Source of the DNA: Opitutaceae bacterium
GTDB taxonomy: Bacteria > Verrucomicrobiota > Verrucomicrobiae > Opitutales > Opitutaceae
Reading direction: 5' to 3'
Length of the DNA: 6,597 nucleotides
Assembly (NCBI GenBank): GCA_031266495.1
Contig: JAISAX010000826.1
Location: forward strand, 1-6,597
This document shows positions 1 through 6,597 of the stretch, piece after piece (the stretch's first letter is position 1; the number at the start of each line of letters is the position of its first letter). The notes beneath the pieces were generated by a model. The model saw nothing but the letters and a program-made list of their open reading frames with translations, did not search any database and had not been told where the DNA came from. The position numbers and the translations under genes are program-made.

Positions 1-336
1 GGGGAGGTCGATGTCGTGGATGTGGCCGGTGTCTTCGTCGTGAAAATGGGCGTGGGGTTGGAGGTGCGGACAGTAGCGCGTGGGGGCGCGTTCGAAATGG
101 ACGGCACGGACGAGGTCGTGCGCAACGAGGGCGTCGAGGCAGTTGTAAACGGTGGCGAGCGAGATGGTGGGGAGGTCGGTCTTGGCCCGGGCAAAGATTT
201 CGTCCGCCGTCGGGTGGTCGCGCCGGGTGAGGAGTACGTTGTAAACGAGTTCGCGCTGGGGGGTGCTGCGCAGGCCGCTGTGCGCGAGTTTTTGCGCGGG
301 TTCGGGTTCGTCTGGTCTGGTTGCGGTGGTTGCCAT
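1..336 (-). CDS. Fur-family metal-dependent transcriptional regulator, PerR-like (3' end outside window)
   Basis: The first 112 residues of a Fur/PerR/Zur-type repressor are present; the C-terminal dimerisation part lies beyond the left edge. Family members bind operators as dimers and control iron uptake, peroxide defence or zinc/manganese balance. The winged helix is clear: STPQREL at 24-30, HPTADEIF at 41-48 and the recognition helix ISLATVYN at 58-65. The metal site follows as H95-A-H97 and D108. His41, His95, His97 and Asp108 align with Bacillus PerR His37, His91, His93 and Asp104. Two oddities: the first structural-zinc CxxC pair is absent (Asp100 and Thr103 stand there), and Cys89 falls where PerR has Asp85. 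The ATG at 336 fits the family's usual N-terminus, with no Shine-Dalgarno before it. A PerR-box-like palindrome upstream suggests autoregulation. Family assignment is secure; the metal sensed cannot be told. Confidence 0.93.
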   Translation of the reverse strand, partial: MATTATRPDEPEPAQKLAHSGLRSTPQRELVYNVLLTRRDHPTADEIFARAKTDLPTISLATVYNCLDALVAHDLVRAVHFERAPTRYCPHLQPHAHFHDEDTGHIHDIDLP

Positions 337-411
337 TGGGCGGCGCCGGTGGATGAGTCGTCCGGTTGGTTGGGCGCAACAAACCGGAATGGTTCCAGAT
401 CGCAAGCGATA

Positions 412-428
412 ATTGGAACTGTTCTAAT
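412..428. promoter_or_regulatory. Putative Fur/PerR-type operator upstream of the Fur-family gene
   Basis: ATTGGAAC-T-GTTCTAAT is an 8-1-8 inverted repeat with seven of eight positions paired. Its core has the 7-1-7 layout of PerR/Fur boxes (TTATAATnATTATAA type). Its centre at 420 lies 84 bp upstream of the regulator's ATG, a position suited to autorepression. Assignment rests on symmetry, layout and the adjacent gene; binding is inferred. Confidence 0.55.
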
Positions 429-499
429 GGATGGGCGCGGATGGCGTGAATAAATTGGTGCGGATTCGACCCGCTTCTCCCGAAGGACAAAAAAAAGCT

Positions 500-811
500 C
501 GCCCGAAATCTTCCCCGCACCGCGGACCCATAAACCTCGTTCACTCGAAAGGTTCCCCGCACCCGGATTCTTGAAATCCCGCGCACTCGAAAAGCTCCCC
601 GTGCCCTGGATCCATAAACCCCGTTCACTCGAAAACCATTTTACATCCCTGATTCATAAAACTTATTCACTCGAAAGGTTCCCCGCGCCCGGATTCTTGA
701 AATCCCGCGCACTTGAAAAGCTCCCCGCGCCCTGGATCCATAAACCCCGTTCACTCGAAAGGTTCCCCGCGTCCGGATTCTTGAAATCCCGCGCACTCGA
801 AAAGCTCCCCC
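500..811. repeat. Tandem array of 42-bp units with A/B higher-order pattern
   Basis: The motif CACTCGAAA recurs at 542, 584, 626, 668, 710 (one change), 752 and 794, always exactly 42 bp apart. A degenerate copy is in phase at 500 (32 of 42 positions match a B unit). Two unit types occur. Type A (542, 668, 752) continues with GGTTCCCCGC and GGATTCTTGAAATCC; its copies differ by one or two bases. Type B (584, 710, 794) continues with AGCTCCCC and, in the two full copies, TGGATCCATAAACC. The unit at 626 is a diverged form. The order is B', A, B, C, A, B, A, truncated B, so amplification probably involved 84-bp AB pairs. The array fills most of the gap between the aldolase stop and the Fur-family gene. 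Because 42 is a multiple of three, open frames with 14-residue periodicity cross it on both strands, but these look accidental. Function is unknown. Confidence 0.93.
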
Positions 812-857
812 CGTACACAGGCGACGGCGATATATATCCGGCCGGCCTCTTCCTTCT

Positions 858-1805
858 TCAGGCGGGAAAGTTGCGCAGGTCGCCGGCGAGGAGCGCCTCG
901 ACCTGCGCGCGTTCGGGCGGGTCGAAGCGGACGAAGGGCTCGGCCATGGCGTCGTCACAGAAGCCGCGCAGGGCGAGCGCGCACTTGAGCCCCTTGATGA
1001 TCGACGAGGCGTGTTTCCCGATCCGGTAGAGCCGGTCGAGCGCCTCGACCTGCGCCTGGAGCTTCGCACACGCGGCGGTGTCGTTCGCCCCGAACGCGTT
1101 GAAAAGCTCCACGAAGAGGCGAGGGAAGAGGTTGGCGCCGCCGGCCACGCCGCCGTCTCCCCCGAGAGCGAGGCTCTTCAAGAGCAGCGCCTCGGGGCCG
1201 ATGAGGACGGACCAGTCGGGACGCCGGCGGGCGATGGCCAGCGCCTGTTCGTAGAAGGCGAGATCGCCGCCACTGTCCTTGAGGCCGATGACGTTGGGGA
1301 GGTCGAGCGCGCGGCGCAGGGTCTCGGGCGCGAAGACCGTCTTGGTCATCGCCGGCATGTTGTAGAGGAACACGGGGAGGGGGAGTTCGCGGGCGAGGTG
1401 CTCGATGTAAGCGGCCAGTTCCGGCTGTCCGGCCGGGTGGTAGTAGGGGGCGGAGAGGACGAGCGCGGTGGCCCCGGCCTCGGCGGCATGGCGGGCGAGG
1501 GCGAGCGATTCGGTAAAGGAGGTGTCGGTGATGCCGACGAGCACGGGCACGCGGTCGCGCACCTGGCGGCAGGCGCGGACGATGAGTTCGCGACGGAGCC
1601 GGTAGCCGAGACTCGGCGCCTCGCCCGTGGTGCCGAGAAGAAACAGTCCGTGGACGCCGCCTCCGAGGATGTGTTCGACGAGCCGTTCGAGACCGGGAAC
1701 GTCAAGCGTGTCGGGCCCGGAAAGCGGTGTGACCATCGGCGGCACAATGCCGCGAAGACGGGCCGGGACGGGAGAGGGGGTGGGGGAGGCGGAGGTTGTT
1801 GTCAT
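858..1805 (-). CDS. Dihydrodipicolinate synthase/N-acetylneuraminate lyase family aldolase (DapA-like)
   Basis: This encodes a 315-residue class I (Schiff-base) aldolase of the DapA/NanA TIM-barrel family, soluble and cytoplasmic; the E. coli DapA is 292 residues. Landmarks are GTTGE at 58-62 (pyruvate carboxylate binding), APYYHP at 119-124, the catalytic tyrosine in YNMP (Tyr148) and the Schiff-base lysine in GLK (Lys176). DapA proper has an arginine five residues after that tyrosine (Arg138 in E. coli) that binds the substrate carboxylate; here the position is Met153. This favours a sugar-acid or other 2-oxo-acid aldolase or dehydratase over lysine biosynthesis, so no dapA symbol is given. 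The ATG at 1805 is chosen because AGGA lies 10 nt upstream and family homology begins soon after. An in-frame GTG at 1922 would add 39 residues encoded by simple-repeat DNA. It lies 113 bp after the kinase gene on the same strand and may share its transcript. No terminator is evident downstream. Confidence 0.9.
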   Translation of the reverse strand: MTTTSASPTPSPVPARLRGIVPPMVTPLSGPDTLDVPGLERLVEHILGGGVHGLFLLGTTGEAPSLGYRLRRELIVRACRQVRDRVPVLVGITDTSFTESLALARHAAEAGATALVLSAPYYHPAGQPELAAYIEHLARELPLPVFLYNMPAMTKTVFAPETLRRALDLPNVIGLKDSGGDLAFYEQALAIARRRPDWSVLIGPEALLLKSLALGGDGGVAGGANLFPRLFVELFNAFGANDTAACAKLQAQVEALDRLYRIGKHASSIIKGLKCALALRGFCDDAMAEPFVRFDPPERAQVEALLAGDLRNFPA

Positions 1806-1815
1806 GCGCACCGGA

Positions 1816-1819
1816 TCCT
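1816..1819 (-). promoter_or_regulatory. Ribosome binding site supporting the ATG start of the aldolase gene
   Basis: On the minus strand AGGA lies 10 nt before the ATG at 1805. It is short, but it is the only Shine-Dalgarno-like element near a start in the aldolase frame and supports this ATG over the GTG at 1922. Confidence 0.5.
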
Positions 1820-1869
1820 GAAAGGCCGTTTTGGCCGATTGCAATAACGGTTGCGCCGAAAGCGATGGG

Positions 1870-1915
1870 CTTCCGACTTTCGGACCTTCGACCTTTCGAC
1901 CTTCCGGCTTTCGAC
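1870..1915. repeat. Degenerate 7-8 bp simple repeat between kinase and aldolase genes
   Basis: About six imperfect copies of CTTTCGAC/CTTCCGAC-type units (plus-strand view) stand head to tail, beginning a few bases downstream of the kinase stop. They fill much of the 113-bp gap. The rest of the gap holds no clear terminator or strong promoter. If translated from the upstream GTG they would give a low-complexity Lys/Gly/Arg-rich stretch, which argues that they are non-coding. Confidence 0.75.
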
Positions 1916-1918
1916 AGA

Positions 1919-3547
1919 TCACGGCACCTGGCCGGTGGCGGGGATGTCAACGGTGACGAGCGCGCCCTGGCCGGGCCGGGATTCGATGGAGAACATGCCG
2001 CCCATCAGGAAAGCCCGCTCCTGCATCGTGCGCAGACCGTAGCGGGGGCGACCCGCCGCCCGGAGCATCGAACTGTCGAACCCGAGCCCGTCGTCCTGGA
2101 CGGTAAACACGAGTCGCTTCTCCCCGCCCTGCTCCCGGCCCTGCTCCCCGCCCTGCATCCGCACGTGGATGTTTTTCGCGCCGCCATGCGTCACGGCATT
2201 GGCGAGCGATTCCTGGAGCACGCGGAAAAGATGTTCGCGCACCGGGATCGGCAGCACGGGCAAGTCATCACCCTCGAACAGCTCGACATTGACCCGGTGC
2301 CGGCGGGCAAATTCCTCGCAATGGTCGCGGACGATGCCCGTGAAATCGCTGCCATCGAGCGTCTCGGGACGCAGGCCGGTGATGTTTTGCCGCAATTCGT
2401 CGAGCGCCTCGTCGAGTTCGCGGGTCAGGGGTTTGAGGCAGCCGGCGGGCACGCAGTCGGCTTCGCGGGCGAGGAGTTTTATCCGGATGACGACAGCCTG
2501 GACGGTCTGGCAGACACTGTCGTGGAGGTCGCGCGAAAGGCGGCGACGTTCGGCCTCCAGGGCATTGAGCACGCGGGTGGAAACGCCCCGCAACTCGTTC
2601 CCGGCGCGGCGGTGATCGAAGAGACCCGCGGCGGCGAGGAGGCCGGTAAGGAGTACGTTGATCATCAGGCCGTGGGCAAAGACGATCTGGTTGCCGCCCG
2701 GCAGGAGAGAGGGGGGGAGGGGGGGGAAGAGGTCGCGCGTCCAAACAGTCTGCGCGGCGACGGAGACCGCGTAAAAAAGGGCATTGGCGATGATGAGCAG
2801 GCCCACGCCATTGCGCCGGGCGATCAGGATGCTGAAGCAAAACATCAAAAACAGGCCGGGGACGACCGGATCACTGTACTGCAGATCGATCCTGAACACG
2901 AACCAGGCGCCGACGAGCAGGATGCCGACGTAAACAAGGAATTCGGGCAGGCGTCGCCGGTCGGAGCGCGCCTCGGGAGCAAAGGGCATGAGCACGAGCG
3001 GCGTGAAGACGATCACGCTACTTGCCTCGCCGATCCACCGGAAAAGGATCTGGTGCCAGAGGAGGGCGGGATCGGCGAAGGAGAACCCGTGCAGGATACT
3101 CGTGCCGAGGACCGCGAAGGGCAGGGGCACGAGCACGCAGCCGACGCTGATGAGCACCACGCAGGAGCGGATATCGGGCCGGAGCCACGGGTTAGGCTGA
3201 ATCCGCCGGATGATCAGGCGGGTGAGACCTGCCTGGACGGCATGGACGGCGCCGAACAGCCAGGGCAGCGAGGGCGGGCAGAAGCAGGCGATGGCGAGCG
3301 TGCAGCCGATCCCCACCGCGGGCATGTGACGGTAGCCGAAGAGAACGACCATCGCGAGGGAGCAGCCGGTCTCGGGCCGGAAAAGCTCTTCCCATCCTGG
3401 AAAATTGTTCCAGCCCTGGATCGTGCGGCCCGGCCAGAGGCCGGCAAAAGTGGAGGCAAAGGCGACCGCCGCGACAATGAGCGCGGCGGGCAGGTATCCG
3501 GTCAGGGACAGGAGCAGTGGAGGAGGGCGAAGACCTCGGGTTGGCAT
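1919..3547 (-). CDS. MASE1-type membrane sensor histidine kinase, HisKA_3 class (UhpB/NarX-like)
   Basis: This 542-residue sensor kinase should autophosphorylate and pass the phosphate to the response regulator encoded just upstream. Residues 15 to about 310 contain roughly eight hydrophobic segments. WIGEASSVIVFTPLVL at 171-186 matches the MASE1 integral-membrane sensor type, and no periplasmic domain is seen. A cytoplasmic linker leads to the HisKA_3 dimerisation helix SRDLHDSVCQT at 338-348, with phospho-acceptor His342. The HATPase domain follows: N box around QESLANAVTHG with Asn450, G1 box DDGLGF at 485-490, YGLRTMQER at 503-511 and GQG at 526-528. All key residues are present, so it looks functional. 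MASE1 plus HisKA_3 paired with a LuxR-type regulator is the UhpB/UhpA layout, but no transporter-like UhpC is next door and the signal is unknown. The ATG at 3547 has no Shine-Dalgarno; a pyrimidine-rich leader precedes it. Confidence 0.92.
   Translation of the reverse strand: MPTRGLRPPPLLLSLTGYLPAALIVAAVAFASTFAGLWPGRTIQGWNNFPGWEELFRPETGCSLAMVVLFGYRHMPAVGIGCTLAIACFCPPSLPWLFGAVHAVQAGLTRLIIRRIQPNPWLRPDIRSCVVLISVGCVLVPLPFAVLGTSILHGFSFADPALLWHQILFRWIGEASSVIVFTPLVLMPFAPEARSDRRRLPEFLVYVGILLVGAWFVFRIDLQYSDPVVPGLFLMFCFSILIARRNGVGLLIIANALFYAVSVAAQTVWTRDLFPPLPPSLLPGGNQIVFAHGLMINVLLTGLLAAAGLFDHRRAGNELRGVSTRVLNALEAERRRLSRDLHDSVCQTVQAVVIRIKLLAREADCVPAGCLKPLTRELDEALDELRQNITGLRPETLDGSDFTGIVRDHCEEFARRHRVNVELFEGDDLPVLPIPVREHLFRVLQESLANAVTHGGAKNIHVRMQGGEQGREQGGEKRLVFTVQDDGLGFDSSMLRAAGRPRYGLRTMQERAFLMGGMFSIESRPGQGALVTVDIPATGQVP
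2120..2155. repeat. Three in-frame 12-bp repeats inside the kinase gene
   Basis: CTCCCCGCCCTG, CTCCCGGCCCTG and CTCCCCGCCCTG follow one another on the plus strand, differing at one base. In the kinase protein they give a Gln-Gly-Gly/Arg-Glu four-residue repeat at about 465-476. This lies between the N box and G1 box of the HATPase domain, so it probably lengthens a surface loop without harming the core. Confidence 0.85.
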
Positions 3548-3549
3548 GG

Positions 3550-3676
3550 GAAAGTCGGATGGAGGGGGGAGGGGAGGAGGGAGAAGGGGCGCGGTCCGGA
3601 CGGGGGGCCGGGCCGGTGCGGGAAGGATAAGCCCCGGGGGGCGGAGGCGAGGGGAGGGGGGGGGAGGGGGGGACCG
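3550..3676. other. G-tract-rich linker between response regulator and kinase genes (potential G-quadruplexes)
   Basis: The 135-bp gap between the two signalling genes is strongly purine-biased on the plus strand. One canonical G-quadruplex pattern has runs of 6, 4, 3 and 4 G at 3564-3569, 3571-3574, 3579-3581 and 3586-3589, with loops of 1, 4 and 4. A second has runs of 4, 9 and 7 G separated by single A (3651-3672). The genes are transcribed leftward, so the G-rich strand is the template and the mRNA is C-rich here. No terminator hairpin with a T run or clear promoter is seen. A role in tuning kinase relative to regulator expression is speculative. Confidence 0.6.
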
Positions 3677-3682
3677 TTGCCC

Positions 3683-4348
3683 TCAGGACGGCTCGTCGGG
3701 CGGCGGATTCACGGTGAAAGGCGGGGTGGTGTCGAAATTGCCGAGGCCGGCGCGCATGGCCTCGCGCACCAGTTCGGTCGCCTTGGTGACGTTGAGTTTT
3801 TGCATGATGCGGCTGCGGTGCGTTTCCACGGTCTTGGCGCTGATGGCGAGCTGGCGGCTGATTTCCTTGTTGCTGAGACCGGCGGCGATGCCTTCGAGCA
3901 CATCTTTTTCGCGAGGCGAAAGCGTGATGGCAATGGAGTCCTCGAACGGAGGCAGGCCCTTGCTCGTGAGCTTGCTCTCGCCGGCATGCACCCGGCGGAT
4001 GATGTCGATGAGGTCCTCGAACGCATCGCTCTTGAGGACAAACGCCTCGGCGCCGACCGAGAACGCTTCATACACCGTGAGGCGCGTGCGGTGCATCGTG
4101 AGCATGACGACGCGGCTCGGCAGACCGATGTCCCTGGTCTGCTGGATGAGGTCCAGCCCGGAGACGCCGGGCATGCTCAGGTCGGCCACGACGATATCCG
4201 GCCGGTGAGCCTTGATCAGTTCCAGGGCATCGCGGGCATTCCGGGCCCGGGCGACGAGCCGGATATCGGGAGTGGAGAGAAGAAGAGATGCGATCCCCTC
4301 AAGCATCAGCTGGTGGTCGTCAACGACGAGAACGGAGATGGGTTGCAT
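3683..4348 (-). CDS. NarL/LuxR-family DNA-binding response regulator
   Basis: This 221-residue response regulator is the likely partner of the kinase encoded 135 bp downstream on the same strand. The N-terminal receiver domain (about 4-120) has the acidic pair Asp10-Asp11, phospho-acceptor Asp56 in VVADLSMPG, Thr84 and Lys106. The C-terminal LuxR/GerE helix-turn-helix spans about 142-200, starting LSPREKDVL, with recognition-helix sequence ISAKTVETHRSRI. A Pro-rich tail of about 20 residues ends the protein, which is slightly longer than UhpA or NarL. Phosphorylation should promote dimerisation and binding at target promoters; the targets are unknown, and the downstream aldolase gene or the divergent glutamate dehydrogenase gene are only positional candidates. 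The ATG at 4348 fits the family start; AAGGAAA lies 13 nt upstream, a rather long spacing. Confidence 0.94.
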   Translation of the reverse strand: MQPISVLVVDDHQLMLEGIASLLLSTPDIRLVARARNARDALELIKAHRPDIVVADLSMPGVSGLDLIQQTRDIGLPSRVVMLTMHRTRLTVYEAFSVGAEAFVLKSDAFEDLIDIIRRVHAGESKLTSKGLPPFEDSIAITLSPREKDVLEGIAAGLSNKEISRQLAISAKTVETHRSRIMQKLNVTKATELVREAMRAGLGNFDTTPPFTVNPPPDEPS

Positions 4349-6189
<1,841 letters not shown>

Positions 6190-6223
6190 TCGCCGCCGTC
6201 CCGGTTCGCCGGCCGTTTGAGAC

Positions 6224-6255
6224 AAGGCGTCGTCCGCAAGGACGGCGCCTTTTTT
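6224..6255 (+). terminator. Intrinsic terminator of gdhA
   Basis: AAGGCGTCGTCC and GGACGGCGCCTT form a 12-bp stem with a single T-G pair, closed by the tetraloop GCAA (GNRA type). The descending arm runs into six T (6250-6255). It starts 35 bp after the gdhA stop, on the gdhA strand. Confidence 0.93.
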
Positions 6256-6266
6256 GCGATGAAGTC

Positions 6267-6311
6267 ACGCGAAGCCGGAGCGGCAGGAATGCCGCCGCTC
6301 CGGCTTCGCGT
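6267..6311. repeat. Perfect 18-bp inverted repeat (REP-like palindrome)
   Basis: The arm ACGCGAAGCCGGAGCGGC at 6267-6284 is exactly complementary to 6294-6311, with the 9-nt spacer AGGAATGCC. The inner GGC/GCC can pair in an alternative register. It begins 11 bp after the gdhA terminator's T run and has no T run of its own, so it is not a second intrinsic terminator. Shape and position resemble dispersed REP-like elements; only one copy is in this window, so dispersal is untested. Confidence 0.85.
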
Positions 6312-6314
6312 AAC

Positions 6315-6597
6315 ATCAGTTAACCTGCTGAAATGGCCGTAAAAAGGCTGGCGCGTGTCTCCCGACAGTATCAAGCGACCTTCCGCCGCCTGCTGGTTCT
6401 GCGGCGCAAGCACCACCACGGGATGATTCTCCGACTCAAGGGCACGCACCACTTCACGCAGCGTAAACGACTTTCCGAACCGGTTTCAATTTTTCCGGAG
6501 CCAGCATTCGCATGGCCCGGAGTTCCGGCCTGCTCATCTCCGCTTCCCAACGCGGACGCAGTTTCTCCGCAACTACATTTTTTATTTTCCGCTTCCG
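6315..6597 (-). pseudogene. Probable frameshifted remnant of an unidentified minus-strand gene (5' part outside window)
   Basis: Two reading frames on the minus strand look coding but do not join. The upstream frame enters from the right edge and gives 47 residues, including MSRPELRAMRMLAPEKLKPV, before TGA at 6454-6456. The second frame, open only below a TGA at 6486-6488, gives KSFTLREVVRALESENHP, VVVLAPQNQQAAEGRLILSG and PFYGHFSR, with high third-position G/C. A one-base shift within about 6457-6485 would join them into one product. The second frame then runs on through the palindrome and into antisense gdhA, so its natural C-terminus seems lost. I recognise no family. Alternatives are two overlapping small genes, the second starting at GTG 6452, or accidental frames. 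Base composition of the upstream part is more A/T-rich than the neighbouring genes. Confidence 0.35.

Noticed and set aside
16..453. Plus-strand open frame at the left edge
   Set aside because: It is antisense to the clearly recognisable Fur-family gene and shows no domain.
500..811. Array considered as CRISPR
   Set aside because: Units are contiguous, with no unique spacers between conserved repeats, and no cas genes are nearby.
571..1029. Plus-strand open frame encoding a 14-residue repeat protein
   Set aside because: The periodicity follows from 42 being divisible by three. The frame continues antisense into the aldolase gene, and no start signal or family match supports it.
641..1069. 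Minus-strand open frame across the same array
   Set aside because: It overlaps the 3' part of the aldolase gene in another frame with an Arg/Ser-rich product and begins inside that gene.
858..1922. Longer form of the aldolase starting at GTG 1922
   Set aside because: The extra 39 residues come from simple-repeat spacer DNA and are not part of the family fold; the ATG at 1805 has AGGA at suitable spacing.
6333..6597. Plus-strand frame starting at ATG 6333 and open to the right edge
   Set aside because: The product is Arg/His/Pro-rich with no domain, and the opposite strand gives more protein-like sequence over the same bases.

Overview
The window reads as ordinary chromosomal DNA from a GC-rich bacterium. 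High G/C at third codon positions, start codons without a strong Shine-Dalgarno, and intergenic regions full of short GC-rich repeats and palindromes suggest Verrucomicrobiota, possibly Opitutaceae. That placement is inference; no rRNA or other marker gene is present.

From the left, four genes lie on the minus strand. A Fur/PerR-type metalloregulator runs off the left edge (1-336). Upstream of it is a 17-bp PerR-box-like palindrome (412-428), then an eight-unit tandem array with an exact 42-bp period (500-811). Next comes a dihydrodipicolinate synthase/N-acetylneuraminate lyase family aldolase (858-1805). A MASE1-type membrane histidine kinase of the HisKA_3 class (1919-3547) and its NarL/LuxR-type response regulator (3683-4348) follow. 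In transcription order this is response regulator, kinase, aldolase. The two signalling genes resemble the UhpA/UhpB architecture and may be co-transcribed with the aldolase, although the gaps (135 and 113 bp) hold G/C-tract and short-repeat DNA.

A gene-free stretch of about 500 bp separates the response regulator from a divergently transcribed, full-length NADP-type glutamate dehydrogenase, gdhA (4846-6189), which ends in a textbook intrinsic terminator. Just beyond are a perfect 18-bp inverted repeat and the remains of a minus-strand gene split between two frames, which runs off the right edge.

I see no phage, CRISPR, toxin-antitoxin, secretion or biosynthetic system that I would call new. 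The most unusual signals are the 42-bp array with its A/B higher-order pattern, the Fur-family protein lacking the first CxxC pair and carrying Cys at the PerR Asp85 position, the G-tract linker between the two signalling genes, the aldolase lacking the DapA substrate-binding arginine, and the palindrome beside a decayed gene at the right end.
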